Shown: positions 1-9,847, counted from the first letter of the stretch. The stretch: DNA of 64,000 nt from Anderseniella sp. (GCA_028289645.1 JANQOK010000015.1:186001-250000), one strand, 5' to 3'. Numbers and translations: made by a program. The notes: generated from the letters alone by a model not told the origin.

Positions 1-8
1 CACTCTGT

Positions 9-94
9 CGTCATTCCCACAAAAGTGGGAATCCAATCCACGCCGGAGACATTAGCCGATCCGTCATTGGATCCCCGTTTTCACGGGGATGACG
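9..94. repeat. Nested intergenic inverted repeats, possible bidirectional terminator
   Basis: Two hairpins stand side by side: ATTCCCAC/GTGGGAAT at 13-32 with an AAAA loop, and ATCCCCGT/ACGGGGAT at 71-90 with a TTTC loop. The outer ends also pair (CGTCAT at 9-14 with ATGACG at 89-94). This resembles the dispersed palindromic repeats common between proteobacterial genes. It lies about 50 bp past the stop of the M3 peptidase, so it may end that transcript, but it has no clear T-run. Confidence 0.55.
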
Positions 95-143
95 GCAATG
101 GGCGCCGGAGGACGAGCCAAGCTAACCGAATTTGCATTCCGGG

Positions 144-2204
144 TCAGGCAGCCAGTCCACGCTTGCGCAACATCGCGTCCGCCGTCGGCATCTGCCCGCG
201 AAACGCGGTGTAGGCCGCTTCCGGGTCAACCGAATCACCGGACGAGTAGATGTGCTGATGAAGCCGTTTCGCCAGTTCCGGATCAAACGGATCGCTGGCC
301 TCTTCAAAGGCCTTGAAAGCGTCCGCATCCAGCACTTCCGACCACATGTAGCTGTAATACCCGGCCGCATAGCCGTCGCCATAGAACACGTGCAGGAAAT
401 GCGGCGTGCGGTGACGCATGATGATGGCGTCCGGCATGCCCAGTTCAGCCAGCACATCGGCCTCGAACCCGATCGGATCGGCGCTTGCCCTGTCGGCATT
501 CGAGCCCTGGTGGAAGCGCATGTCGACAATGGCCGACGAGGTGTATTCAATCGCATCAAACCCGGCATTGAAGGTGCGCGCGGCCAGCACCTTGTCGAGC
601 AGGGCCTGCGGCATCGCCTCGCCGGTGTCCACATGCAGCGCATGCTTGTGCAGGATCTCCGGCACCGTCAGCCAGTGCTCGTACAGCTGCGACGGCAGTT
701 CAACGAAGTCGCGCGCCACGGACGTGCCTGAAATCGACGGATAGGTCACATCAGACAACATGCCGTGCAGCGCGTGGCCGAACTCGTGGAACAGCGTGCG
801 CGCATCATCGAGCGAAAGCAGCGCCGGCGAGCCCTGGGCCGGCTTGGCGAAGTTCATCACATTGAACACGATTGCATGCTGGCCGCCGTCGAGGCGGTGC
901 TGCTTCTGCAGCATGCTCATCCAGGCACCTGAGCGTTTCGACGCGCGGGCGAAATAATCGCCGACAAACACCGCGCGAATGTCGCCGGCGCGGTCGCGCA
1001 CCTCGAACACACGGGCATCCGGATGCGGGCCCGCCACGTCGGAAAGCTCTGCAAAGGACAGGCCGAACAGCCGTCCGGCCACGTCGAACGCCGCCTGGAT
1101 CATGTTTTCCAGCTGCAGGTATGGCTTGACGATCGCCTCGTCCAGGTCGAATTCCCGCTCCCGCAGCCTAGCCGTGTAATAGCGCCAATCCGAGGCCTGC
1201 AACGGCTCATTGTGGCCTTCCTCCGCCGCGATTTCCGCCAGCCGTGCACCATGATCGGCGGCACTGGCCTTCGCCGCCGGCCACACCTTGCCGAGCAAGT
1301 CTTCCACCGCTTTCGGCTGCTTGGCCATGGTGCCGTCAAGTTTCAGCGCCGCGTAACTGTCATAGCCCAAAAGCTCCGCCTTCTCGTCACGCAGTTTCAG
1401 GGTTTCGGCGACAATGTCCGTATTGTCGCTGTCGCCGCCGTTCTGGCCGCGCGCCGCCCAGGCATCAAACGCCGTCTGGCGCAGATCAGGTCGCGACGAG
1501 GACATCAGGAACGGTTCAATGATCGAGCGCGACAACGTCACCGCGTGTTTGCCGTCATGGCCGCGCTGGGCAGCGGCTTCCGCCATCGCCGCAACGAGGC
1601 TTGCCGGCAGGCCAGCCAGGTCTTCGTCCGCGTCCAGAACCAGTATCCAGTCCTTTTCGTCCGCCAGCACGTTCTGGCCGAACTCAGCCGCCAGTGCTGC
1701 CAGGCGCTGGTCGACGCCGGCAAGCTTCTGCTTGTCAGCCGCAGCCAGCTTCGCACCCTGCTTGACGAACCGCTTGTGGTGCTGCTCCAGCACCCGGATC
1801 TGCTCAGACGTAAGACCGCCGTCATTGCGATTGTCATGCAGCGCGTCAATACGGGCGAAAAGGCGCTCGTTCATGAAAATGGCGGACTGGTGCTTTGCCA
1901 GTTCCGGGCCGATGTCGCGCTCCAGTTCCTGGATCACCGGGGTGCTGTCTGTGCCGGACCGGTGCCAGAACAGCGCCTGCAGCCTGCGCAGGTCACTGCC
2001 GGCCAGTTCCATGGCGTCGATGGTGTTGGCGAAATCGGCCAGCTGCGGATTGTCGGCGATAGCCTCTATCTCGGCCAGATGCAGCGCCATGGCCGGCGCG
2101 AATGCCGGTCTGAAATCGCCGTCTTCGATGGCCGCAAAATCAGGCAGGCCATGAATGCCGTCCCAGTTCACCAGTGCCGGTTTGATGTCGCGCTCGCTTG
2201 CCAT
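144..2204 (-). CDS. M3 family zinc oligopeptidase (Dcp/oligopeptidase A-like)
   Basis: Cytoplasmic metallopeptidase of the M3 (thimet oligopeptidase) family that trims short peptides or dipeptides from peptide C-termini. The zinc motif HEFGH sits at about residues 473-477 of 686, the usual C-terminal third placement for this family, and the length fits Dcp/PrlC. There is no signal peptide. I chose the ATG giving MASERDIK; a TTG nine codons upstream is also possible and has an AAGG close before it. The gene follows typA on the same strand with a gap of about 90 bp, so co-transcription is possible. The family is certain; whether substrate use is Dcp-like (dipeptidyl carboxypeptidase) or oligopeptidase A-like cannot be told from the sequence by eye. 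Confidence 0.9.
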   Translation of the reverse strand: MASERDIKPALVNWDGIHGLPDFAAIEDGDFRPAFAPAMALHLAEIEAIADNPQLADFANTIDAMELAGSDLRRLQALFWHRSGTDSTPVIQELERDIGPELAKHQSAIFMNERLFARIDALHDNRNDGGLTSEQIRVLEQHHKRFVKQGAKLAAADKQKLAGVDQRLAALAAEFGQNVLADEKDWILVLDADEDLAGLPASLVAAMAEAAAQRGHDGKHAVTLSRSIIEPFLMSSSRPDLRQTAFDAWAARGQNGGDSDNTDIVAETLKLRDEKAELLGYDSYAALKLDGTMAKQPKAVEDLLGKVWPAAKASAADHGARLAEIAAEEGHNEPLQASDWRYYTARLREREFDLDEAIVKPYLQLENMIQAAFDVAGRLFGLSFAELSDVAGPHPDARVFEVRDRAGDIRAVFVGDYFARASKRSGAWMSMLQKQHRLDGGQHAIVFNVMNFAKPAQGSPALLSLDDARTLFHEFGHALHGMLSDVTYPSISGTSVARDFVELPSQLYEHWLTVPEILHKHALHVDTGEAMPQALLDKVLAARTFNAGFDAIEYTSSAIVDMRFHQGSNADRASADPIGFEADVLAELGMPDAIIMRHRTPHFLHVFYGDGYAAGYYSYMWSEVLDADAFKAFEEASDPFDPELAKRLHQHIYSSGDSVDPEAAYTAFRGQMPTADAMLRKRGLAA

Positions 2205-2296
2205 GTCTGTGATGCCCTGTTGCTGGTTCAATTGCCTTGATCACTACGTCCCGTGTGTGCAGCAAGATCAGGGCAAAATCGTGTAGGCGGAAGACC

Positions 2297-4123
2297 TCAG
2301 GCGCTCAACGCTTCGTCATCGCGCCGCAACGCCCGCTTGCGCTCGTGCACGTCGAGAATGGCCTTGCGCAGCCGGATTGATTTCGGCGTCACCTCGACCA
2401 GCTCATCGTCACTGATATAGCTCAGCGCCCGTTCCAGCGTCATGCGGATCGGCGGTGTCAACAGCACCGCATCGTCCTTGCCCGACGCGCGCATATTGGT
2501 CAGCTGCTTGGCTTTCAGCACGTTGATCTCAAGGTCATTGCCGCGCGTATGTTCGCCGACGATCATGCCGTTATAGACCTTCATGCCCGGCTCGATGAAC
2601 ATCGGGCCGCGATCTTCCAGCTTCCACAGTGCATAGGCCACCGCCTCACCGTCAGAGTTGGACAACAGCACGCCGGTGTGGCGCGACGGGATGGCGCCCA
2701 TGTGCGCGGCGTAGCCGTGGAACAGCCGGTTCATGATGGCGGTGCCGCGGGTGTCGGTCAGAAGTTCGCTCTGGTAGCCGATCAGGCCGCGGGTCGGGGC
2801 ATGGAACACCAGCCGCTGCCGGCCGGCGCCTGACGGGCGCATGTCCTTCAGTTCGGCCCGGCGCTCCGACAGTTTCTGCACCACCGCGCCGGAAAACTCC
2901 TCGTCGACGTCGATGATCACCTCTTCCACCGGCTCCAGGCGCTGGCCGGTGTCCTCGTCCACCTGCATGACCACGCGCGGGCGCCCGACGGTCAGCTCGA
3001 AGCCTTCGCGCCGCATGGTCTCGATCAGGATGGCAAGCTGCAGCTCGCCGCGGCCCGACACCTGGTAGGCCTCGCCGTCCAGGTCCTTGACCTGCAGCGC
3101 CACATTGCCTTCCGCCTCCTTCAGCAGGCGGTCGCGGATGACGCGGCTTTGCACCTTGTCGCCTTCCTTGCCGGCCAGCGGCCCGTCATTGACCCGGAAC
3201 GTCATCGACAGTGTCGGCGGGTCGATCGGTTGCGCGGCTATCGCCTCGCTCACATCCGGTGCGCACAGCGTGTCGGCCACGGTCGCCTTGGACAAGCCCG
3301 CCAGCGCCACGATGTCGCCGGCCTTCGCTTCTTCAACCGGCGTGCGCTCAAGGCCGCGAAACGCCAGCACTTTCGACACCCGGCCCTGCTCGACCAGCCT
3401 GCCTTCGCGGTTCAGCGCCTTGATCGACTGGTTCGGTTTCACCGTGCCCGAGCGGATGCGGCCGGTGAGAATGCGGCCCAGGTACGGGTTGGCCTCGATG
3501 GTCGTCGACAGCATGCGGAACGGCCCGTCTTCGACGACCGGTTCCGGCACATGCTTGACCACCAGATCGAACAGCTGGGTCATGTCGTCCTTGGGGCCTT
3601 CCGGCTCCGACGCCATCCAGCCCTGCTTGGCAGAGCCGTACAGGATCGGGAAATCGAGCTGGTCGTTGTCGGCGTCGAGCGCGGCGAACAGGTCGAACAC
3701 TTCGTTGATCACTTCTTGATGGCGCTCTTCGTCCTTGTCGATCTTGTTGATCGCCACGATCGGGCGCAGGCCGATCTTCAGCGCTTTCTGCAGCACGAAC
3801 TTGGTCTGCGGCATCGGGCCCTCGGCGGCGTCGACCAGCAGGATGGCGCCGTCGACCATGTTCAGGATGCGCTCCACCTCGCCGCCGAAGTCGGCATGGC
3901 CCGGCGTATCGACGATGTTGATGCGGTCGCCCTGCCAGTCGACCGAGGTGACCTTGGCCAGAATGGTGATGCCGCGCTCGCGCTCCAGGTCATTGGAATC
4001 CATGGCGCGCTCGGCCATGCGCTGGTTGTCGCGCATGGTGCCCGACTGGGCCAGCAGCCGGTCGATGAGGGTGGTCTTGCCATGATCGACGTGCGCGATG
4101 ATGGCGATGTTTCGAAGAGACAT
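2297..4123 (-). CDS. typA: Ribosome-associated translational GTPase TypA/BipA
   Basis: TypA/BipA is a translational GTPase related to EF-G that binds the ribosome and helps 50S assembly and growth under stress. The N-terminus carries the G1 motif AHVDHGKTT (about residues 10-18), then G2/G3 elements RGITI and [11 protein letters not shown], and NKIDKD as G4. Domain II, an EF-G domain V-like region and the BipA-specific C-terminal domain follow; 608 residues is the standard length. The gene starts with an ATG and ends upstream of the M3 peptidase. Nothing appears missing. Confidence 0.97.
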   Translation of the reverse strand: MSLRNIAIIAHVDHGKTTLIDRLLAQSGTMRDNQRMAERAMDSNDLERERGITILAKVTSVDWQGDRINIVDTPGHADFGGEVERILNMVDGAILLVDAAEGPMPQTKFVLQKALKIGLRPIVAINKIDKDEERHQEVINEVFDLFAALDADNDQLDFPILYGSAKQGWMASEPEGPKDDMTQLFDLVVKHVPEPVVEDGPFRMLSTTIEANPYLGRILTGRIRSGTVKPNQSIKALNREGRLVEQGRVSKVLAFRGLERTPVEEAKAGDIVALAGLSKATVADTLCAPDVSEAIAAQPIDPPTLSMTFRVNDGPLAGKEGDKVQSRVIRDRLLKEAEGNVALQVKDLDGEAYQVSGRGELQLAILIETMRREGFELTVGRPRVVMQVDEDTGQRLEPVEEVIIDVDEEFSGAVVQKLSERRAELKDMRPSGAGRQRLVFHAPTRGLIGYQSELLTDTRGTAIMNRLFHGYAAHMGAIPSRHTGVLLSNSDGEAVAYALWKLEDRGPMFIEPGMKVYNGMIVGEHTRGNDLEINVLKAKQLTNMRASGKDDAVLLTPPIRMTLERALSYISDDELVEVTPKSIRLRKAILDVHERKRALRRDDEALSA

Positions 4124-4505
4124 AGCGTTTCCGGACTAAGAAATTCGGTTGAGTTGCCCGCGCGTGTAACACAGCAAGCGCCAACAAGGTATGGGCATAT
4201 TGAAGCGGATGGTCTGGGGGATTGTTGCAGCCGGTGTATGATGATCAGGCGACCCGCGTACTTGCAAACGCCATTGCGATCAGATGTCCTGACAAAATGG
4301 GCATCAGACACAAGACACTGCAATACTATCCAGTCCTGGTTCTGTGTCGCATTGCAAATGGCCCGAATGAGCCCATTTCGGGTATTTCTGGACGGTTACG
4401 GAGGGTCGGATCAAAAAGGGAAACTTAGCACGTTTTACCGCCCATTTACCGGTAAGAAATACCTTGTGGTCAGTTTGAGACTCAAATCATTGGCCCGATC
4501 TTATC
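4124..4505. other. Intergenic gap, no gene supported
   Basis: Between divergent typA and the small lipoprotein gene. By eye it is richer in A+T than its surroundings. An open plus-strand frame crossing it is the antisense shadow of typA and has no coding character. An imperfect hairpin (CCCGAATG/CATTTCGGG) is visible near 4364-4384, of unknown significance. Promoters of both genes presumably lie here, but I see no convincing -35/-10 pair. Confidence 0.5.
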
Positions 4506-4862
4506 ATGCAAAGAGTAACTCCCGCGGTAACGCTCATTCTGAGTTCGTTGTTATTAACTGCATGTGGCCCAGAAGTCGAAACGAACGACCCGATTCGAGT
4601 TGAATTTGTTGAGGCGTGTGATGGACTCCGCGCCTATAAGCGGATGGAAGCAAATGATCGGATCAGTATGTGCAAGTGTCTGTATGATACGGCTCTGCAA
4701 GGTCTTTCGGATGAGCAGAAGGACGGCGCCAGGTTCTACCTGTTGGAGCAGTCTGGGATTGATGCTCGATCCAGGAATCTCGTCAAGAAACCTGACATGG
4801 ATGTCATGCTTGCCGCATCGAAAGCTGTTGGCGACGCGGTTAAGGAATGTCCCGCAAGATGA
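4506..4862 (+). CDS. Small putative lipoprotein of unknown function
   Basis: A 118-residue protein with a lipoprotein signal peptide: basic start, hydrophobic core and a lipobox LTAC with the lipidated Cys at residue 20. The mature part is short and charged and has four further cysteines (EAC, MCKC and KEC contexts), which could form disulfides in the periplasm. I do not recognise the family. It stands alone between typA and the NTF2-like gene, and its DNA looks lower in G+C than the neighbouring housekeeping genes, suggesting accessory or acquired DNA. The call as a real gene rests on the clean signal peptide and lipobox. Confidence 0.65.
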   Translation: MQRVTPAVTLILSSLLLTACGPEVETNDPIRVEFVEACDGLRAYKRMEANDRISMCKCLYDTALQGLSDEQKDGARFYLLEQSGIDARSRNLVKKPDMDVMLAASKAVGDAVKECPAR

Positions 4863-5192
4863 ATGTTGGCGAATTGTTCCCTTTAGCTCTTGTCACATTC
4901 AGCTACATTGACAGTCTCGTTTTCCAAAGTTGTGACCTGGTTTAGAAAGACATCTGCAAAGAGCACCTCACGTTTGCTCGGTCACCACCGAGTTAGACGG
5001 TGATCATTCACAGCGAAAGTTCAATTTGTCCGCACTGCTGCCATGTGGTCAGATCGGTACTCGCACGACATCCACGGCGTTCCAACAAAAGACGGCATGG
5101 AACAAGCGAAGCAGCGTCAGCTCAAGATCAGAAAAGCAATTTGACCCCACGAATTTGACCCCTTGCTTTCTCAGACCACCGGCTCCGGGATG
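4863..5192. other. Intergenic gap with an 11-bp direct repeat
   Basis: No gene supported. It contains AATTTGACCCC twice (5138-5148 and 5152-5162), 14 bp apart. No transposase or inverted repeat ends accompany it. It lies downstream of both the lipoprotein gene (plus) and the NTF2-like gene (minus), so it is a convergent boundary. Confidence 0.5.
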
Positions 5193-5630
5193 TCAGTCCT
5201 CGACCGGGGGAAACCAGGTCAGCGAGGAATGATGCAGCGAGATCAGAACCCTTCCGTCCAGCTTGTGATAGGCGAAGGTGTAGTCAGCGCGGGTGGCGTT
5301 GCCGTCGCCGTCGATGAAGGTGTAATGCCCCATGTCCTTGTAGCCAAGGCCTCCTGCCTTGAGGATCGGACCGGCGGCACTCTGGAACTCCACTTGCTTC
5401 CAGCCCCGATTGAGAAAACCATGGTCATTGGGATAGTTCGGGTCGCCACCGACAAAGTATGACCGCGCACCGTCGCGGTCGAGCCGGATGACGTCCGCCA
5501 GGGTCGGCTTGAACAGAACCGGCTCGTCCGGTGCCCCGAAATCGTACAATTCCAGAAGCCGGTCGACGTCCTGCTCGGTGACGTACCTGGCCCAGGCACG
5601 CTGCGCGGCGACCACTTCAGCCTTGGTCAT
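5193..5630 (-). CDS. SnoaL/NTF2-like domain protein (CaMKII-association-domain type)
   Basis: A 145-residue cytosolic protein built of one NTF2-like fold. Family-type stretches are VLFKPT, SYFVGG and the terminal SLHHSSLTW. Members are small cone-shaped domains that bind or convert small molecules; some relatives carry misleading names such as phosphoribosyl-AMP cyclohydrolase, for which there is no support here. The frame stays open upstream, but that extension (rich in Arg and Ser) does not look like protein, so I start at the ATG giving MTKAEVVAAQ. No good Shine-Dalgarno is visible. Its ligand is unknown. Confidence 0.75.
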   Translation of the reverse strand: MTKAEVVAAQRAWARYVTEQDVDRLLELYDFGAPDEPVLFKPTLADVIRLDRDGARSYFVGGDPNYPNDHGFLNRGWKQVEFQSAAGPILKAGGLGYKDMGHYTFIDGDGNATRADYTFAYHKLDGRVLISLHHSSLTWFPPVED

Positions 5631-6005
5631 AGGTTCAAAATTGCGCTCAGTAATTTGTCCGACTCCTCTCTGGTTGGCTGTCAAAAGCCATGCTGGACGC
5701 GACCAGCCTGATCCATACGCAGGCCGTGCCGACGAGCGAGCTGCATTGGAATCACTCCTGAATGATCCAATGCCGTTCAGCGTTGTTTTGCAAAAGATCT
5801 CCCACCTCATGCAACTTTTTTGACGCTATCACCCTTGCCGGATCATTGTCGAGTTCGCTGTGCCTGCAGGCAATTCCCCGGTCTGCTTGTGCAGCTGTCG
5901 CCACCTTGACCCCAATCAGCGCCTGCTTAGTGCAATGCTTGATCACAGGGCCTGTTTGATCCGAACATTCAACTTGTCTGCGAAATGGCGCCCGTCGCAC
6001 CGGCA
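5631..6005. other. Intergenic gap, no gene supported
   Basis: Lies between the NTF2-like gene and the lipase gene, both minus. A short minus-strand open frame (about 5752-6009, 85 codons) is present but has no recognisable domain and overlaps the lipase stop. It might be a decayed remnant; I do not call it a gene. No terminator stem is obvious. Confidence 0.45.
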
Positions 6006-6965
6006 TCAATTGTGATGATTGAAATTGTACTTGGGCTTTGCCGCGGGCTGTGTACCGGCACCTGAGCCACGCTTGTGTCTGATGATGTACTTATTGCGGT
6101 TCTCAAAGCCCACTTCCGTAGCCCCGCTGATCTTTTCGCGCAGTCCCTGGAGGTACCATTTCATGGAATGGTCCGGCACGCTGACCTGGCCAAACAGTCT
6201 GCCAAACGAGCCCACCGAAAACTCCATGCCTTGTGCCGCACTGCCATAGACGTAATAGGGCCCGGACAGAAGATTTACGACAGCGCCCATGTGGGCGTAC
6301 TTCCGCTTGCTGCCGGCAAAGGTGTCCGGCAGGAAAACGACTGTATCATTCTGATAGATCAGCCTGAGCAGGGGCAAGTCGCGGAACGCCCTTGCGCCGG
6401 CAATGTCGGTAAACTTTGGCTGCCCGAACGTGGCTATGCGGCCGACTTTGTCGCCGTCCACGGTCATGTAGATCCCCAATATGGCTGCAACGGCTCCACC
6501 CAGGGAATGCCCCGTAAGGTAAGTAGTGTATCCAGGCTTGAGCCGCGGCTTCAGATCCGCATAGATGTCACGGGCGGCTGTCCTGAAACCGTTGTGCATG
6601 AAGATGCCGGATTTGCGGTCGAGTACGCCTTTGGTGTCCAGGTCCAGGTCGACGTTCACATTATTGTCTGTTCCACGCACCGAAATGACCTGGATCCTGC
6701 GTGCGTTGTTGAAGTTCAGGACATACTGGACCCGCGACGTGCCCGGGGTGACAGCTGTCGCCCTGTCGCCGGACAGGCGCCCGAATATTTCAGACTTGCC
6801 GTCATAGGCCTGGTCGGCAAGTCGGGCAACGTCGTAGAGCAGCCTGAAATCAATGTTGGGAGGCTGTGCTGCAGCAACGGAGACTGAACTCGACATTGCA
6901 ACTGCAACCAGCATTGCCCTGGCGACCTGGCCAATGCGCCCCTGAAGCCGTTTGACACCATCCAT
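6006..6965 (-). CDS. Secreted class 3 lipase (alpha/beta hydrolase)
   Basis: Predicted exported triacylglycerol lipase-type hydrolase. The nucleophile elbow GHSLGG is present with Ser at about residue 154, preceded by YLT; a downstream Asp (FLPDT) and His (PDHSMKWYL) complete a plausible catalytic triad in the order expected for class 3 lipases. The N-terminus has a basic segment, a hydrophobic core and an AAAQ-type cleavage region, so export by Sec is likely. The start is uncertain: an ATG ten codons further upstream overlaps the preceding membrane protein gene and would couple their translation. The C-terminus is rich in basic residues and Gly. Substrate is unknown. Confidence 0.85.
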   Translation of the reverse strand: MDGVKRLQGRIGQVARAMLVAVAMSSSVSVAAAQPPNIDFRLLYDVARLADQAYDGKSEIFGRLSGDRATAVTPGTSRVQYVLNFNNARRIQVISVRGTDNNVNVDLDLDTKGVLDRKSGIFMHNGFRTAARDIYADLKPRLKPGYTTYLTGHSLGGAVAAILGIYMTVDGDKVGRIATFGQPKFTDIAGARAFRDLPLLRLIYQNDTVVFLPDTFAGSKRKYAHMGAVVNLLSGPYYVYGSAAQGMEFSVGSFGRLFGQVSVPDHSMKWYLQGLREKISGATEVGFENRNKYIIRHKRGSGAGTQPAAKPKYNFNHHN

Positions 6966-6981
6966 CAGGGCGACGGGTCGA

Positions 6982-7428
6982 TCAGGCATGAGCATTGCTG
7001 CGTCGGAAATAGGCCGCGAAACTCACGATGATTGCCGCCGATGACACCAGCGTCATCAGGGTTCCCGGCATGAAATTCACATGACCACCCAGGTCCAGGA
7101 AGATGAAGTAACCCAGATCCGCCAGTCCGCCGACCATGGCGGTAACAAAGATGGCGACTGCAGATCCGCGCCAGATGAAAACCGCTCCAACAGTTGTTGC
7201 CAGGCCAAACCAGAACAGGTTGAACCCGTGCTGATTGATCACCGCGCCGGCAGCGTCCGGATAGGCCAGTTGCAGGGTTGCAGGGTCCACCGCATCAGCA
7301 ATGGCAGCGACCGCAGCCGACGTATCGCTGGACAGGACAACCACACCTGCGAACATGTGAACGAGGCCCCACACGATCCAGAGAATGGCCGATGTTCTGA
7401 GCGCCACCGAATTCATGGTCTGAGACAT
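6982..7428 (-). CDS. Four-helix integral membrane protein of unknown function
   Basis: A 148-residue hydrophobic protein with four predicted transmembrane helices: about residues 12-32, 65-85, 88-108 and 118-140, separated by short polar loops. I do not recognise a named family. The start is set by a good Shine-Dalgarno, ACAGGAG, five bases before the ATG; the open frame reaches further upstream but that part is not protein-like. It lies immediately upstream of the lipase gene (possible short overlap) and is divergent from a LysR-type regulator, the classical arrangement for a regulator and its target. Confidence 0.7.
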   Translation of the reverse strand: MSQTMNSVALRTSAILWIVWGLVHMFAGVVVLSSDTSAAVAAIADAVDPATLQLAYPDAAGAVINQHGFNLFWFGLATTVGAVFIWRGSAVAIFVTAMVGGLADLGYFIFLDLGGHVNFMPGTLMTLVSSAAIIVSFAAYFRRSNAHA

Positions 7429-7633
7429 TTCTGCTCCTGTTTCCGACGAGCGGACTTCACCAGCACGCCACGCGGCCGCTGCCCGCGGCAAGGCCGGATG
7501 TATCCCGGCAAAGCACCGGCAACGCTGGCAAACCACCGCAACGCAAGCATGACGGCTTCTGCTCAAGTTGAATTTCCTGCGGCAATCATCTACTGATCGC
7601 TGATAGCGCACAACGCGTTATTCTCAGCACTTT

Positions 7634-8542
7634 ATGCGCGTTTTTGGAGCAAGTAAGTTGGACAAATGGACAGAGCTGAGAACCGCATACCAGGTCGCAA
7701 AACTGGGTACGGTCAGCGCCGCGGCTGAGGCCGAGGGCGTTCACCGGGCAACAATCAACAGGCACATCGACATTCTCGAGGCCGAACTCGGAGCGCGCGT
7801 CTTCATACGCCATGCCCGAGGTTATGCGTTGACTGACGTCGGCGCAGACCTGTTGCGTGTGGCCGGGAAGACCGAAGAACTGGTGAATGACCTTGCCGGG
7901 CGGGCGCGCGGACCCAATGGGCAGCTTTCAGGCGAGGTCAAGGTGACCACGCTGGCACCGCTTGCTCCCTTGGTGATGACGGGCATTGCCGACTTTCACC
8001 GCCAGTTTCCCGCCAGCGTTGTCACATTCATCGCCACCGACAACCTTGCCAGGCTGGAACATGGCGAAGCCCACGTGGCATTGCGAGCCGGCTCCAGACC
8101 GAAGCACCCCGATTACGTGGTGCAATCATTCGGAAGGCTCAGGTTCGGGCTGTATGCCCACGACACCTATGTGGCGCGCTACGGGTTGCCGGAGCGGGTA
8201 GAGCAGTTATCCGGCCATTACCTGATCGGCCCCGGCGATGCCAACGATCGTGTGCCGTTCCGCCGATGGATTGAAGAGAAAGTGCCTGATGAGAGCATTG
8301 CCTTCCGCTCCAGTAACCCCTCTGTTATCAGGACGGCGGTCGACTCAGGTCTGGCGATGGGCTTCCTTGGCGAGCACGAAGCGCTGGGCCGGCCCGATCT
8401 CCACCAGGTTTTCCCGTTCCGCAAGGACTGGGCAGTCGCACTATGGCTGGTCACCCACGTTGACCTGCATCGCACGAAAAAGGTTCAGGCACTGCTTGCC
8501 TGCATCAAGGATGCGAACCAGCTGCGCACCGGTTCGAAATGA
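7634..8542 (+). CDS. LysR-family transcriptional regulator
   Basis: LysR-type regulator with an N-terminal winged helix-turn-helix (roughly residues 12-70; AAAEAEGVHRATINRHIDILE fits the recognition region) and a C-terminal periplasmic-binding-like effector domain. Length of about 300 is normal. It is divergent from the small membrane protein gene over a 205-bp gap, so it probably controls that gene and perhaps the lipase. The true start may be the TTG eight codons downstream (protein beginning with DKWTELR), which has GGAG eight bases before it; the ATG chosen has no visible Shine-Dalgarno. The effector cannot be inferred. Confidence 0.85.
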   Translation: MRVFGASKLDKWTELRTAYQVAKLGTVSAAAEAEGVHRATINRHIDILEAELGARVFIRHARGYALTDVGADLLRVAGKTEELVNDLAGRARGPNGQLSGEVKVTTLAPLAPLVMTGIADFHRQFPASVVTFIATDNLARLEHGEAHVALRAGSRPKHPDYVVQSFGRLRFGLYAHDTYVARYGLPERVEQLSGHYLIGPGDANDRVPFRRWIEEKVPDESIAFRSSNPSVIRTAVDSGLAMGFLGEHEALGRPDLHQVFPFRKDWAVALWLVTHVDLHRTKKVQALLACIKDANQLRTGSK

Positions 8543-8623
8543 AGAATGCCAGGCACGAACTGGTATGGACAATATGTTGCTTCAACCAACCCGCAGACCG
8601 AACGGGCCTGCGGCATGCCACCG

Positions 8624-9847
8624 CTAAAATGTCCGCTTCCTGGCCGCCAGCGTCCGCAAACGCAACGCGTTCAGACGGATGAAGCCTTCCGCGTCCTTCT
8701 GGTCGTAGGCGCCGCGGTCGTCTTCGAACGTCACCAACTCGTCCGAATACAATGACTTCGGCGAAGCGCGCCCAACAACCGTGACATTGCCCTTGTACAG
8801 TTTCAGCCGCACCGTGCCTTCGACATGCTCCTGACTCTTGTCGATCAGCGCCTGCAACATTTCGCGTTCCGGCGCAAACCAGAAGCCGTTGTAGATCAGC
8901 TTGGCGTATTGCGGCATCAGGCTGTCTTTCAGGTGTGCCGCCTCGCGGTCCAGCGTGATGGATTCCATGGCCCGGTGCGCCGCCAGCAGGATGGTGCCGC
9001 CCGGTGTTTCATAGACCCCGCGCGACTTCATGCCGACAAACCGGTTTTCCACCAGGTCCAGCCGGCCGATGCCGTTGTCGCGGCCGAGGTCGTTCAGCGT
9101 TGCCAGCACAGTGGCCGGTGACAGTGCCTTGCCGTCGATGGACACCGCGTCGCCCTTCATGAAACCGATCTCGATGATGGTGGCCGCATCCGGTGCGGCT
9201 TCCGGGCTGACAGTGCGCTGGAACACATATTCCGGCGGCTCCTCGTTGGGATCCTCCAGCACCTTGCCTTCCGACGACGAGTGCAGGAGGTTGGCATCGA
9301 CCGAAAACGGCGCTTCGCCCTGCTTGTCCTTGGGCACCGGGATCTGGTGCTTCTCGGCAAAGTCGATCAGGTCGGTGCGCGACTTGAACGACCAGTCGCG
9401 CCACGGCGCGATCACCTTGATATCCGGGTTGAGCGCGTAGGCCGCCAGTTCGAAGCGGACCTGGTCGTTGCCCTTGCCGGTCGCACCATGGGCAATGGCG
9501 TCGGCGCCGGTCTCAGCGGCAATCTCCACGAGCCGCTTGGTGATCAGCGGCCGGGCGATGGACGTGCCGAGCAGATAGGTGCCCTCATAGACCGCATTGG
9601 CGCGGAACATCGGAAACACGAAGTCCCTGACAAACTCTTCACGGACATCCTCGATGTAGATTTCCTTGATGCCCATCATCTCGGCCTTGCGCCGCGCCGG
9701 ATCCAGTTCCTCGCCCTGGCCCAAATCGGCGGTGAACGTCACCACTTCCGCGTCCAGTTCGCTTTCCAGCCATTTCAAAATGATAGACGTATCCAGGCCG
9801 CCGGAATACGCCAGCACAACCTTGTTCACCGAGCCCTTGCTGGCCAT
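8624..9847 (-). CDS. argG: Argininosuccinate synthase
   Basis: Catalyses ATP-dependent joining of citrulline and aspartate to argininosuccinate, the seventh step of arginine synthesis, in the cytoplasm. The N-terminal PP-loop motif is clear (AYSGGLDTS at residues 12-20). Conserved blocks such as [15 protein letters not shown] and [15 protein letters not shown] are intact and the length of 407 is normal. A strong Shine-Dalgarno (CAGGAGAG) precedes the ATG. It is a single-gene unit here; no other arg genes adjoin. Confidence 0.98.
   Translation of the reverse strand: MASKGSVNKVVLAYSGGLDTSIILKWLESELDAEVVTFTADLGQGEELDPARRKAEMMGIKEIYIEDVREEFVRDFVFPMFRANAVYEGTYLLGTSIARPLITKRLVEIAAETGADAIAHGATGKGNDQVRFELAAYALNPDIKVIAPWRDWSFKSRTDLIDFAEKHQIPVPKDKQGEAPFSVDANLLHSSSEGKVLEDPNEEPPEYVFQRTVSPEAAPDAATIIEIGFMKGDAVSIDGKALSPATVLATLNDLGRDNGIGRLDLVENRFVGMKSRGVYETPGGTILLAAHRAMESITLDREAAHLKDSLMPQYAKLIYNGFWFAPEREMLQALIDKSQEHVEGTVRLKLYKGNVTVVGRASPKSLYSDELVTFEDDRGAYDQKDAEGFIRLNALRLRTLAARKRTF

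Noticed and set aside
4129-4139. TCCGGACTAAG before typA as a fifth copy of the GGGTCCGGA motif
   Set aside because: Lacks the two G's of the core and so does not match the shared 9-mer.
3149-4603. Long plus-strand open frame antisense to typA (484 codons)
   Set aside because: Covers the typA coding strand complement; the protein is His/Arg/Val-rich without domain features, typical of a shadow of a GC-rich gene.
5752-6009. Small minus-strand open frame upstream of the NTF2-like gene
   Set aside because: No start signal, no recognised domain, overlaps the lipase stop; kept only as part of the gap description.
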